In this document: positions 27,701-39,570 of the stretch, piece after piece
How positions within the stretch are numbered: position 1 is the stretch's first letter
Layout: each line of letters begins with the position of its first letter
NCBI GenBank assembly: GCA_963978895.1
Contig: OZ022244.1
Coordinates: 28,722,344 to 28,786,343 of the forward strand
Direction of reading: 5' to 3'
Origin: Erpobdella octoculata
Lineage: Eukaryota > Annelida > Clitellata > Hirudinida > Erpobdellidae
DNA: 64,000 nucleotides
Notes under the pieces: model-generated
What the model was told of the DNA's origin: nothing
Databases searched by the model: none
Seen by the model: the letters and a program-made list of their open reading frames with translations, nothing else
Program-made: the position numbers and the translations under genes

Positions 27701-28368
27701 ACCAGGGTGGGTAGGTGGAGGGAGGTCGGGTTGTAGGCTGCTGACCCCGGAACAGATGGCACTGGAGAAAATATAAAAAGAAAACAACAAAGCAAATAAA
27801 AGCACTTAATTACAAGGACATATCGGAAAAGTGTTGTTACTTGACTGACTCACAGTGGGCGATAGATTTGCCTAGAGAAAAAAAGATTTGCGACGTTCAA
27901 TATCTCAGCTTCGCATTATTAATAACAACAATGTCTGGCCAGCGGAATAATAGCATTCATTCACAATGACCTACAGCTACAGCTGTTCAAATGCAATCAC
28001 GAAATGAGCTATCTCCGCATGTGTATAATAACACTACTGCTGTGAACGGATTGTATACACATAACATATACGTTTCTTACGAATCTCTCATCGATATAGA
28101 AGCTTTTGTCATCATATATATCGTGCGTCCTTTTACACTGGCTAAATAGATACACGAAAATATATCAATCGATATTTTTTTCTGAAAGCTAAGGAAGACC
28201 TTGTTTCGAGCAGGTTTAGTCAATAAAGCGAGTTTTAGGGAAGATAACTTAAAGGTAGGACTTTATTTTTATTTAAGGTTGTTACGTTATTCATAGCAAC
28301 TGCACGAACGCTCATGAACATAAATCGTAGTAATTTATTTAATTGTTCATATTTAAACTATAGTTTAG
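24761..28368. other. Gene-poor region
   Basis: No gene is recognised. It holds a short GC-rich segment at 24870-24985; a copy of a repeat with CAGACAAACAAACAAACA at about 25800-25990, related to the inverted pair at 46135/51940; an F2 fragment at 26480-26610; and a GC-rich stretch at 27466-27770. Short open frames such as 25326-25526 show no recognisable domain. Confidence 0.4.
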
Positions 28369-28375
28369 TATATAA
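28369..28375 (+). promoter_or_regulatory. Putative TATA box for inhibitor gene A
   Basis: TATATAA about 370 bp before the start codon. A possible 5' UTR exon from about 28399 to 28477 would end at AA|GTAAGG, and the acceptor CTTGTTTCAG at 28725-28734 precedes the coding exon. The arrangement mirrors the clearer promoter of gene B. This is inference. Confidence 0.3.
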
Positions 28376-28741
28376 TAGCTAGAGCCAGTTTATATCGATA
28401 CTATTGATGATGATAATTATGCTTTGCTCGGTGCGCTCAGTATGTCGCCGGGCTGTTTAAAACTGCTCGAGGTTTAAGTAAGGCTATGCTTAATTGTCTG
28501 TCGTGTTACATCGTGTCTTGAAGATTAATAGTTTCTCTGACGAGCAGAAATATTAAACTGCTGCTAGAAACGTAATCATGACGAAAAAATGTTTTGTTTT
28601 GTAGTATTCTGCAAGGGATAAACTTTTTTTTGTTTTGCTTGTAGACTCTTAATTACTTTGTTTAAGAAGGGCTTTAAAAGTTTACCTCACTATTCAACAC
28701 TACAGTGTGCTAATTATTTTCTTACTTGTTTCAGAATCAAC

Positions 28742-31700
28742 ATGAAATATCTGATAATTTTCTCTTTTATATGCGGATTCCATCTCGGTAAGATTTAGTT
28801 TTTTTATTAGCCATAACTTTGTTGTCGTTCAAGTAATCATGTCAGCATACGGCATAAAGTAACAACGCAAGAGTAAGAGCGCCGACAAACAAAGCAAATA
28901 TCACTTGATATTAGAGTTTAGCTACAATTGATTTTAAATTACTCTTCAGTTTCAAGTTTATTTACAATTTGAAAAACTTTTATGCGTGAGCAGTGCAATG
29001 GCGTGGCCATTTGAGCTTTGGTCGAAAATGGAGAGGAAAGGGATGAACGGGAGAGTTGAGGGTAGGGAAGGGAGGAAAGATAAAAAGGTTTAAAATGGCT
29101 AAAGCACCAAAGTTTTAAACTTTAGTACAGAGTATAGGAAACTTTCAATTGCTTTAACAATATTTGTGTAAGGTATTTTACAGTCCACTCTTACTAAATA
29201 CGATTGCTAGTATTGCATTTGGCCTAGAAGCTTCTAAGCATTCCTTTCTTGTACTAACCTGTTAACATAGATGCCATCACCATTACCATTATAGTCACGA
29301 TCATTACCAACAATATTATTAATTTGTCTGAATATCCTGGTCTGTTTAGCGTTTGCTCTGTTGACAGTTATGATTATGGCAACTGATGAAAAGACGTTTA
29401 ATATACAGAAACACAGCACAATTACTTGAAAACAATAGTTGCATTAAAAGTTCAAAGAGAAGTAAAAACAATTATTCTACCTCTCCTTGCCCACGAATAA
29501 CAATTCACTGGAAGATGCCATTTTAAAATGAATGGTGGCTTTTTCGAACCAACGCCATTATACACACATTTATTTTATTTATTTATTTAAGTTATTTCTT
29601 TGCTTATTAATGAACACATCACATAAGCGCATACAGCCCATCGCATCACAGATATTATGTTACATTATTGAAAAGATAAGTTTTTAAATGTTTTTTGAAA
29701 AAGTTCAATGAAGAAATTTTATGATGGTCATGGATATAACCGTTAAAAAATTTTGAAAACAAAAACTAAATATAATCGGCATTACACGTTTCTTTTCCAT
29801 CCACCAGCATGGTTATCTCTTATGATGCAGCCTGGATTCGTTGAAGTGAACCACGCGTGGCCAAACTTGACAGGACGAGTGAGTCTGGAGTGGTTTTTGG
29901 TGGCGTAGAGCAGTGGGGGGAGGGGGAGTGCCACCCCAGGCGGCAATATTTTTGGGGTAGAAAAAATTTAAAAATATATCTTTCTTTTAAATTTTAACAA
30001 TTTTTCATACTTTAGTTGCACCAATTGAGAGCGCCCACTTTTCCCGAAAAAAGTAACCGCCCCCAGTCGTACCGGTCGAAGACCATTTTGTCTGGGAAAG
30101 CTGCTTAGTGCTCATAGAAAGTATGTAACTTCTTCTCAAAAAAAATCCTACAAGTACTTTCTACCCACGAGTGGGTGGTGGGGGGGAGCTGCCTAGTGCA
30201 TAGAGAAACTCTGTTTTTTCAACCCCCATCAGTTTCCGACTTTTGACTTTAAGTATCTAAACAAAGGAGCGACATGATGGGCCTGCAACCCACGCTACCT
30301 CTACGCCACTGAGTTTTATGTTACATTTAAATCGTTTATTGATTTGAAGTTTAGAATGTTTAAATTATCAACTTTCGGGGCTGCAATTCGTGTTCCGGCA
30401 TTTACATATCGATACAACTTGAGTGTAATCGGCGTGTTTCGCGCGCTGCTTTATAATCAAATGAAGCAGTTTCATTTCTAGCCGTGTGTGGCAATCGGCG
30501 ACAACCACTCGCTGAGTCATTCATTCCAAGCCGAGCCGATCCAGATGCCCATCTGCTTGAGTGTTATTTTCATTTTAGGATCTGAGTCGACTATATACAT
30601 GGCTTAGCGAATAGCGCTGAACTACCATTTTATCATGGCTGTTATGGTCATAGTCAACACCACCAACATCATCATCATCATCACCATCACCATCACCACC
30701 ACCATCACCACCACCACCATCATTATAATCATCCTCGTCATCATCAACATCATCATCATCACTACAAACACAACCATCATCATCACCATCACTATCATCA
30801 TCACCATCACTATCATCATGACCACAACCACAACCATCGTCATCGCCATCGTCATTGCCGTCGTCATCGTCATCGACATCGTCGTCGTCATCATCGTCAT
30901 CGTCGTCGTCATCGTCATCGTCGTCGTCGTCGTCATCATGATCAATTGTTTTATTTGACTCAGCAAAATAATCTAGTTGTAACGATAACAGCACGGTTGT
31001 TTTAATAGTTAGAGATTTAGTTGGCATATTTTTTTAGTTAAATAAATATTGATTTTTATTTTAGCCATTAGAGGAAGTGAAATACCAACTGTCGAAGATT
31101 TTTCCAAACGTCAGGGTATGAAAATAACTATATTTTAAATTGTCACTTAGAAATATTAGTACAAATGTTAGATTATAGGGCACTGTATGCTTAGAAAGAA
31201 GTGGAATGACTTCGGCAGCGGATATCAGTTGTGTTTCTCCAATCGTGGCTTCATTTTTACAGTAACAACTAATGGAGCCGTAAAGCCTTCGCTCACCCCC
31301 ACCCCCAAAAATACCACTGGGGCTGACGGCACTAGCAGGAGTTGGGCCATCGACTTAAAATTAGTTTCAAATTGTTTCACCAATTTGAATCAATCTACAT
31401 CTGAAAGTCTCACATCGCATCCAGACCACTGCGTTACTGATTTATTGCTAAAGAAATCGACTTAATTTTTACCCTGAAGAACGATATGGCAGTCGCACGA
31501 TTTTCAAACACGATAACCATGTTTAAATGCAGTAACTAAACTGTGGAAACTTATAGGGGATTTTTTTTAAATTTCAACATTGGAAAGCAGTAGGGTAATT
31601 GTTGATCAGCATTCTAATTTTTATTTATCATTTAAATGACTTTAAATGAAAATCCAATTAAAATATATAATATTCTTCTTATTATTTTTATTTCCTTCAT

Positions 31701-34700
31701 AGTTTGCAGTGTTCGACGAAGACAAGATGCACTACTACTCCAGCGAATTCTACTACAACAAGATCAAACTCGTCGTCAACTCTTCCGACTTCGTCGTCAG
31801 TGATCCCTCGTTTTTTGGATCTGGTAAAAATATCAAATTTGAAGAAAACAGTGGCGTAGCGGGGGTGGTGTAAGGTTAAAAAATCGCCCCCATCTTCCAC
31901 TGTCCTCCTACTTGGACGACCAGAACCAAGGGAGCCGAAGGCACCCTTGCCATATCCGGGGGCTCCATGAGCCCCCTCTCCAAGATAATTTTGGAAATCA
32001 CTTGTGTAAAATAGTGCAAAATACAATTTGTTAATTTAACATGTTTAAAAACGACTAAAATTTAGTGAAATTGTTGTTCTTTTTGTTTTGTTGCGCCCCA
32101 AAAGCCTGGCGCCCGGGGGCAGATGCCCCTCCCTGCCCCCTTCGCTACGCCACTGGAAGAAAATAAATTGTTAAACGTTTTTCTAGGAATGTTGTTTTCA
32201 GATTACGGTGGTTGTCTCAGATTCATCGATTTTGCTTTAGTGGAATAAACTTAAGCTTAGATGTGCGCTCAGATATAAGATTGAAATGGCAAATAATGTG
32301 GTTGTTTAAGGATTATTTTGAAATACATTTGAATTGGTTTTATGATTTAATTTTGTTTTACTCAGCAAACTGTTTGCATTCAGCAATAAGTTGAATTGAT
32401 TTTTTTTTATTTTGTCACAGAACCAAATTTAGACTTTAAACAAGATTTTATTGGAAAGGTAAATAATTTAATTTTTAATTAAAGTTTTTACCACGTTTAT
32501 TTTAACTTGCTATTTTCTGACTGTTTATTTGTTTATTTGGATCAATAATGCATAATTCATATAGATATATATTAATACATTCAAATCGATTGCATGATTT
32601 TACAGACATTTAAACTAAAAAGAATTAAATTATAATACTCGAAAAAACATTTTTAAAATTACAAAATAATTTTCTGGCTATATAAAATTCATTAACATAC
32701 ATACATACTAAAAGCTAACATTAAAATTTTAAAACCAAAAAGTGGATCGAATTCAAGAATATAAAACGAATGCAACCCACGTTTTAGGTTACAGAATTCT
32801 ACTGTTTGCTCTTATATATGTATGTTGACAAATTTTATATCGCCAGAGAATTATTTTTGTCTATTTAGTGCGTAAGAAAAATGTGGTTTTTAAATAGTTA
32901 TTTTTATTTATTATAGTTTATAGCCTTTTAAATAGTTTTTTAAAGTGTTACTTTTATATTTGACAATATATGTAGCATTTTAAGTGTAAATTATAATTAA
33001 CCAGCTGTATTACTCAGCTTCGGCCAATATTAATTATTAACTCATTATAGCCTGATGTATTCATCTTGTTATTTTTTAAATGTATTTTCTTGCTTGGTTA
33101 CTTAATTGCTTACAATGCGTAGTTGTGAGTAAAAATTATACACGAGTTTTAGTATTGTAAAAATTACCATTTTAAAATGCTGTTAAACTTGCAGTGAGTT
33201 ATTTTTTTCTCAAATAAATTTAAATTTATAGCAGAGTATTTATTTAAGTTATTATTTTCTGAATTGAATCTTTTTTTGTGCAATTTTCATATAACTCATG
33301 ATTGTAGTTTTTAGTAGTTTTATGATGATATATAGACAACAATGAAATAATTAAACATTTAAAAGATCAAAATTAAACCTTAAACGTTAATTTTTAAATA
33401 TTATTTATTATGTAAAAAAGGTTACAACAAATGTTATTATTTTTTCTATTTATAACAGAAAAACTGTGTATTAAAACCAGAGATGTTGCGAGTACTTATG
33501 GTGCGAGTACGAGTACCATGGTATCGAGTACGAGTATGAGTACCATGGTATCGAGTACGAGTACCATGGTATCGAGTACGAGTACCATGGTATCGAGTAC
33601 AAGTACCATGGTATCGAGTACGAGTATGAGTACCATGGTATCGAGTACGAGTACGAGTATCAAGTACTACATCTCTGCTACTGAGCACTGAGTGGAAAAC
33701 GAGTACGAGTACTTAGAAAATGTACTCGAGTTGTACTCGAGTATGAGTATCCAAGTACTTCATCTTTGATTAAAAAAGTTGCATTTCCTATCAATTAAAA
33801 CCTGACTTGTCAAACTGATAAAATAATTTTTCGACGAAAGCCTGCTTAGTAATGTTGCAGTTGCATTATTGTACCTGCAAAATGCTACTTGGCAACAGTG
33901 GCTAGGCTAATATAGGCAATTAATTAAGCAGCCTCTATAGCAGGGTTTACCAGGTTTAACTTTATAGACCACTCCCATTTTACCAGGCATTAATTTTAGT
34001 TAGTTAAAGTTAACTAATGTCAACATTAAAAATTGTATATACAGTAATTTAAGATATACATCTCTAATATAATTTGAGATCTTCTGAAAATTCACATATT
34101 CATAATATATTCTTGGTTTTGATTCACACGGTTAACTGAGACTGCTGGGACGCTACCTACTAATAGAATTGAATCAGAGCAATGTAGACTATTGTGAGAA
34201 TCATTTCTATCGGTGATTATCCCAAAGTGTTGTGTTTACCGGGAGCAATGAATTCAGTGAACATAACTAGCACAGTCGACCTAGAATTACAGACTTGCGG
34301 ACCAGAGAGACTGACAGATACAATTGGCGGATTTATAATTTTTCCGCCTCTCGGCTAAAACGAATACCGCCGCTGCTTGTATGATTGAGTTCAACACTCA
34401 ACTTCTAAAAAGCAATATAATTATAATAAGATAGGTTTCCAAAATTTACTACAAATAGGATGATGCTATTAGAAGGCTTTTCAACTGTTTTTTTTTGGCT
34501 TAAAACAATTGCACTCCTACAAATGCAAGGCCACAGGCAGCGCCCGTGGCTGCTTCTATTGTAAATTTGCCACTGGACAGATAAATTCATATTTTGTTTT
34601 ATAATAATATAGAGTTAACTATAAAATGTGAAGATTTTTCTTTGCTATATATCATACGTTTAATTACTGTTAATTGCTGTTTCAGCCCTACGAAGATGTC

Positions 34701-35294
34701 ATTGCTGTACTGAGAACTCGCCTCACTGAAGTTAAGGTTGGTAATTAAGCAACTATTAAATATGTCAAATCGTTATTTGTGTTTATACTTGTGATGATAA
34801 TAAATTCAGATGCGTTTTTAAGCTATAAGCCATAAATGTTATTGGCTTTTGAAAAATCAATACGACTTTTATTGTGTCAAATTTTAACGTGGTGTAAAAC
34901 ATACCTAATGCTTCTAGGACACCACTGAATAAAAATAAATTCAAGCTTATTTAGAAATTTTTTTATTAATAGTTTGACTGTTACAGTTTAGCAGTTACAA
35001 GTTACTTATATATTTATAACGCCATTGAGCTTCAATAAAGGGCATTTTATCATTTGTAGACTGGTTGATTGATCCAACTAACCAAACTTCGCCACTTGAA
35101 TAACTTTCTCATGGTTTATTATCAATGTTGAAAAACAAATGATTCAATCATATTTTTAGATCACGGTTACAAACGGTAGCAACATTACAGCCGTGTATCC
35201 GAAACAGGCTGAAGCAGACGAGGTTGACTACCTCCAGTTGAAAGTTGACAACGAGTCAAAGGTCATTGAAAAACCGACGTATGTCAGATTGTGA
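28742..35294 (+). CDS. Inhibitor gene A: secreted two-domain potato inhibitor I (eglin-like) protein
   Basis: Exons 28742-28787, 29808-29878, 31065-31115, 31703-31823, 32421-32458, 34686-34736 and 35160-35294 join in phase to 170 residues. Residues 1-16 form a signal peptide (MKYLIIFSFICGFHLA). Domain 1 (33-96) has the entry motif WPNLTGR, an amphipathic helix exon, a reactive-loop segment YYSSEFYYNKIKLVV, and the end motif SDPSFFG. Domain 2 (98-170) repeats the plan (NLDFKQDFIGK, 51-nt helix exon, loop exon, KPTYVRL end) but has lost the Trp-Pro and has a longer loop. This fits the I13 serine-protease-inhibitor family. Aligning the loop to eglin c puts Ser70-Glu71 at P1-P1'. N-glycosylation sequons occur at 35 and 82 and in domain 2. 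All introns are GT-AG. AATAAA lies at 35564-35569. Target protease unknown; the second domain may be non-inhibitory. Confidence 0.85.
29899..30311. mobile_element. Aged hAT-type MITE in gene A intron 2
   Basis: The left end GGTGGCGTAGAG and the right end CTCTACGCCACTG are inverted repeats of the CAGTGGCGTAG class. Flanking octamers (TGGTTTTT, AGTTTTAT) match only partly. It starts only about 20 bp after the exon 2 donor. Confidence 0.5.
30660..30945. repeat. (CAT/CGT)n trinucleotide tract
   Basis: About 285 bp of CAT/CAC/CGT triplets in intron 2 of gene A. The Asp-rich minus-strand and Ile/Thr-rich plus-strand frames are artefacts of the repeat. Confidence 0.9.
31849..32155. mobile_element. 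hAT MITE, 307 bp, perfect 8-bp target duplication
   Basis: Ends CAGTGGCGTAGCGGGGG and CCCCCTTCGCTACGCCACTG are inverted repeats. Both flanks carry GAAGAAAA (31841-31848 and 32156-32163), a perfect 8-bp target duplication. The body is GC-rich compared with the host intron and non-coding. It lies 25 bp after the exon 4 donor of gene A. Confidence 0.92.
33478..33768. mobile_element. hAT MITE with GAGTAC subterminal arrays
   Basis: Starts CAGAGATGTTGCGAGTAC and ends AAGTACTTCATCTTTG. The interior is made of GAGTAC, GAGTACC and ATGGTATC repeats on both sides. Flanking octamers ATTAAAAC and ATTAAAAA match 7 of 8. It is the same family as 42326-43219 and lies in intron 5 of gene A. Confidence 0.8.
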
Positions 35295-36680
35295 ACCTGA
35301 AACTGTTGAAGAGTTTATCGCGAGACCAATATGGAGAATCAAACTCTATGATTTTATTTCTTCAATTTTTCTTATTTTTTTAAAAAATATTATTGAATTT
35401 TAAAAATGAATTTAAAGTATTGAAATTTCACGATTTCAAAACATTCACGATCGTTGTAAGATCAGTGATAAATTAAAAATTCAATTATATTCACTCTACT
35501 TGTTTATATAAAATTAAAGTGTATTTCTCATGTTCAAAAATTACAAGTCTTATGGTTTTATGTAATAAAGAAAGAGTTTATTACCTAAATAATTCAGCAT
35601 TGATTTCAATATCGAAAATCGATTCAGAGAGTAAATCACCTTCACAAAAATTGAGGGTCAGTTAAAACAAATTTATTTGAGAGTCCGAGTTGCTGACAAA
35701 GTTTTCCAGTCAACAAAACATAATATTAGATCGTAACTTTTCCACACAGACTATTTTGTCCCCAAAAGAAATTGCTCAACTTTTCGATAGGGTATCTATC
35801 GGTAACTTTTTGGGGAGATCGTCGGTAACTTTTTCATCGAGTATCGGAAACTTTTTTGATAGATTATAGGAGACTTCTAATAAAAATTTGAAAACTTTCG
35901 TATTGAGCTTTAAATTATTTATATTATATTTAGCTGAAATGAACAGCATTTTCGAATATCAAGTCGTTCAAAATAAACTTTTTAATCGTAATTGGAATAA
36001 TTTAATTCTTGCTGACAGGACTTCTGAAAGCCAGTGATGAATTTGAATGAGCTTTAAGTCGATCCTGTCGCTGCGGTTCCCAGAAAAATGAGAAAGACTT
36101 GTCTTTTTCCTTGTTGCTATGGCAGTGTTGACAAAAAATAAAAAAAAGCACTTTCCGTTATCCAATTGAGCTGAAACTTGAATAAAACTTTGTTCCAAAT
36201 GATAATGCATTCTATTAATGGGTAATACATATATCTAAGACTATAGTGGAGTTTTTGTTTTATGTCCAGAGGGCACTAATAATGTTAAAAAACCTTAATT
36301 GAAGCGTCGTAAATATGCTTTCTATGCCATGACTACGAAAATATTCATCTTGATTAGCGAAAAGTCATACTTCGCGGAAATTCGCTCATCGCGATAGAAT
36401 CTGGATGGACCGGATAAACTGCGAAAAGCGTAGAATTTACTGTGCTTCTTCTGTTATTTTTAATGATGGATGATTATGTACATAAAAGAAGATTTAGAAC
36501 TGCACGCAACGTTAACATTTAACATCCACCAATCACGATATCGTGGCTTTTTCTAATGTTCAGTAACTTCTTTGACTTACTTTTGCTTATCAGCAATATC
36601 TTCGCAAATCTTTATCTAACTTCTAAATAAGTTGCTCGAATCTCGGCAGAATAGAATGCATTTATGAACTTGTGCATTAA
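35295..36680. other. Intergenic region after gene A
   Basis: Contains the gene A 3' UTR with AATAAA (35564) and repeated ATCGGTAACTTTTT-like segments around 35770-35870. An F2-like segment at about 35985-36225 includes TTGAGCTGAAACTTG and AATGCATTCTATTAA. No gene is recognised. Confidence 0.4.
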
Positions 36681-37046
36681 ATGTTTTCGATAACTTTTAC
36701 TTTAACGGAGAACATGTTCTGTTTAGTCGACAAAAAATCAATCCAGATTATAACTTTAAACAACAAAATCTTGTTAGTTTTCTTCATCGGTTTGTTTCCG
36801 ATTGTGAATGCAGCGCTGTTTTCGAGAAAGATTCCATCACTGGGAGATGTCGTTGTCGTCTGCTCGTCAACGGAACAAAGAAATTATTCTGTAAAAGTTA
36901 GATGTGCAAGTTTATGCAGCAGAAGAAATAAAGAGAAGAAACTTTGCACCAGGATAAATTATCAGCTAAATATCTCATTGTGCAGTCTCTTCCAAACCCA
37001 AATCCTGCGTTTTGATTACAACGCTATTAACGAATATTCTAAATAG
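36681..37046 (+). CDS. Hypothetical secreted Cys-containing protein (PAN/apple-like?)
   Basis: A 121-codon ATG-to-stop frame of ordinary complexity. Residues 28-45 (KILLVFFIGLFPIVNA) look like a signal sequence if translation starts at an internal Met (M12) or a signal anchor if at the first. The rest has spaced cysteines in the order CxxLC..., LCTRINYQ, ISLCSLF, which resembles the C...C...C.xxxY...C.L spacing of PAN/apple modules in invertebrate secreted proteins. It ends just before Helitron/LINE-like repeat sequence (GGTTCAGCCGTTTCGGAGGAG, 37098). Could be a single-exon gene, an exon of a larger gene, or a remnant. The PAN resemblance is weak. Confidence 0.35.
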   Translation: MFSITFTLTENMFCLVDKKSIQIITLNNKILLVFFIGLFPIVNAALFSRKIPSLGDVVVVCSSTEQRNYSVKVRCASLCSRRNKEKKLCTRINYQLNISLCSLFQTQILRFDYNAINEYSK

Positions 37047-37192
37047 CTTATAACCTATCCTCAGACCTACCAAATGTACAAATTTTTTTTATAAAAGTCG
37101 GTTCAGCCGTTTCGGAGGAGTTTGAAGTCAAACACTCTGACACGAGGTTTTTATACACACACACACACACACATACCTACATACATACATAC

Positions 37193-37735
<543 letters not shown>

Positions 37736-37754
37736 ATTATGCCGAAATACGTTC

Positions 37755-37959
<205 letters not shown>

Positions 37960-38195
37960 CGAGCCGACGATGACTTGTATTAATTGGCTGGCTTTTTATT
38001 TTATCCAGCAAAGCAATTTTACTAGAAAGTGTCATAATTTCTTGGCATCATGACTAGGGTCAAATTTTTTTTTTAATAAAAGTGACAAAAAATAAATTTA
38101 CAAAACTTTCCACACTAATGTAATGATTAAAGTCAATAACCTGAAATAAGGACAAGTGAGCGACATCGATGATGGAACCGAAGTTTTATAAATAA

Positions 38196-38600
38196 CTAGC
38201 AGTGCCCGTAGCGGCTTCGCTCGCATGAAATTAGAGAATTTGAACCGTGCATCCATAGGTGTCGGCTCGGCCCGTCGACAACTTGGCCCAGCCCGTTTCA
38301 AAACCAAAATTCCTGGCCCGGCACGGCCTGTCTAATTTGGGCCCGGCGCATTTTTACAGGCCTAGAAATTCTATATACTTGATGAAAAACTTCGGCCCGT
38401 CCCACCTTGACTTCAGGTTTGGACCGGCCCGCCTGAAGACCCTAAAATCACTAAAATGTCTATATGCTTAGTGAAAAACCTCGACCCGTACCACCTTGAT
38501 TCAAGGTTTAGCCTGGCCGTAAAAGGACCCTAAAATAACGGCTTGGCCCGACCGGTGATAAACTGGACTAAGCTACTTTTAACCGGCACAAAACCTCAAA
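38196..38600 (-). mobile_element. Helitron-like 3' terminus of a second family, GC-rich body
   Basis: On the minus strand it ends GCGAGCGAAGCCGCTACGGG followed by CACTGCTAGT, the CTAGT-type Helitron terminus with a GC hairpin, different from the CCGGGCAACGCCGGG family. The adjacent body (38260-38580) repeats CGGCCCG, CCCGGC and CTTGATTC-like blocks. The 5' end was not located. Confidence 0.5.
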
Positions 38601-39178
38601 ATACTAAGTTTTACATCTGTAATGCTTGCAGTTGTTGAGTAGCAGTTAATTTAAAATCAAATAACCCTTATTTTGACCCCACATTTGAAGTCATGGAAAC
38701 CAAAGTTTTAAAAAATGGTGAAACACGTATATCTTTTTTTTTTGAGTAGATACTAAGTATTAATTTTTACATCTGTAGCAATTAAAGTTGTTGAGTAGCA
38801 GTTACTTTAAAAACCAAATAACTCTATTTTCCACCCCACATTTGAAGTCCTGGAAACCAAATTTTCAAAAAATGGTGAAACACGTATATCATTATTTTTA
38901 GAGTAGAAATTAAATACTAATTTTTACTTTTGTAGCATTCACAGTTTTTGAGTAGCAACTACTTTAAAAACCAAGTAATCCTATTGTCTACCCCACGTTT
39001 AAGGTCCTGGAAACCAAATTTGCAAAAAAATGGTGAAACACGTATATCTTTATTTTTAGAATAGAAACTAAATACTAATTTTTACATCTGTGGTATTTAC
39101 AGTTTTTGAGTAGCAGTTACTTTAAAAAACAAATAACCCTATTTTCCACCCCACATTTGAAGTCCTGGAAACCAAATT
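38600..39178. repeat. About 157-bp tandem satellite, 3.6 copies
   Basis: Units share GTTGTTGAGTAGCAGTTACT, CCACATTTGAAGTCCTGG, and GGTGAAACACGTATATC; equivalent points fall at 38619, 38777, 38932 and 39090. The last unit is cut at the start of the inverted element at 39178. Confidence 0.88.
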
Positions 39179-39372
39179 TTGTCATTTGCCCGAATCGCTC
39201 ATGCCAGTCGGGCAAATAGCGTACGAAGTCGGGCAAATAGCGTACGCCGTTTGCCCGACTTCTTACGGCATTTGCCCGACTTCTTACGACATTTGCCCGA
39301 CTTCGTATGCCATTTGCTCGATTTCGTACGCTATTTGACCGACTGGCTAGACCGATTCGGGCAAATGTCAAA
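39178..39372. mobile_element. Inverted element with 21-bp TTTGCCCGACTTC repeats
   Basis: Left end TTGTCATTTGCCCGAATCG and right end CGATTCGGGCAAATGTCAA are inverted repeats extending about 60 bp with small differences. The centre is a tandem array of GACTTCTTACGGCATTTGCCC-type 21-mers. Inserted into the last unit of the 157-bp satellite. Family unknown. Confidence 0.55.
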
Positions 39373-39570
39373 ATTCGGGCTTTTGGCATTTCCCCACATA
39401 GACATATATACCAATATTTACGAAGACAGGAAAGTTTTTTAAATCAGTGGAAATGCGGTTATAATGTCGTTTTGCCATATAATCAATAGTGGTAATATTA
39501 CTTTGCGTCGGAAAAGACAGTGATTCATAATTGATTTTAAATAGTTCCGACTTTATCGGATTACAATCTT

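Noticed and set aside
30575..31027. Poly-Asp 150-aa minus-strand frame
   Set aside because: Pure trinucleotide repeat inside a gene A intron.
31187..31465. 92-aa plus-strand frame in gene A intron 3
   Set aside because: No homology recognised and no splice signals linking it to the inhibitor exons; probably chance.
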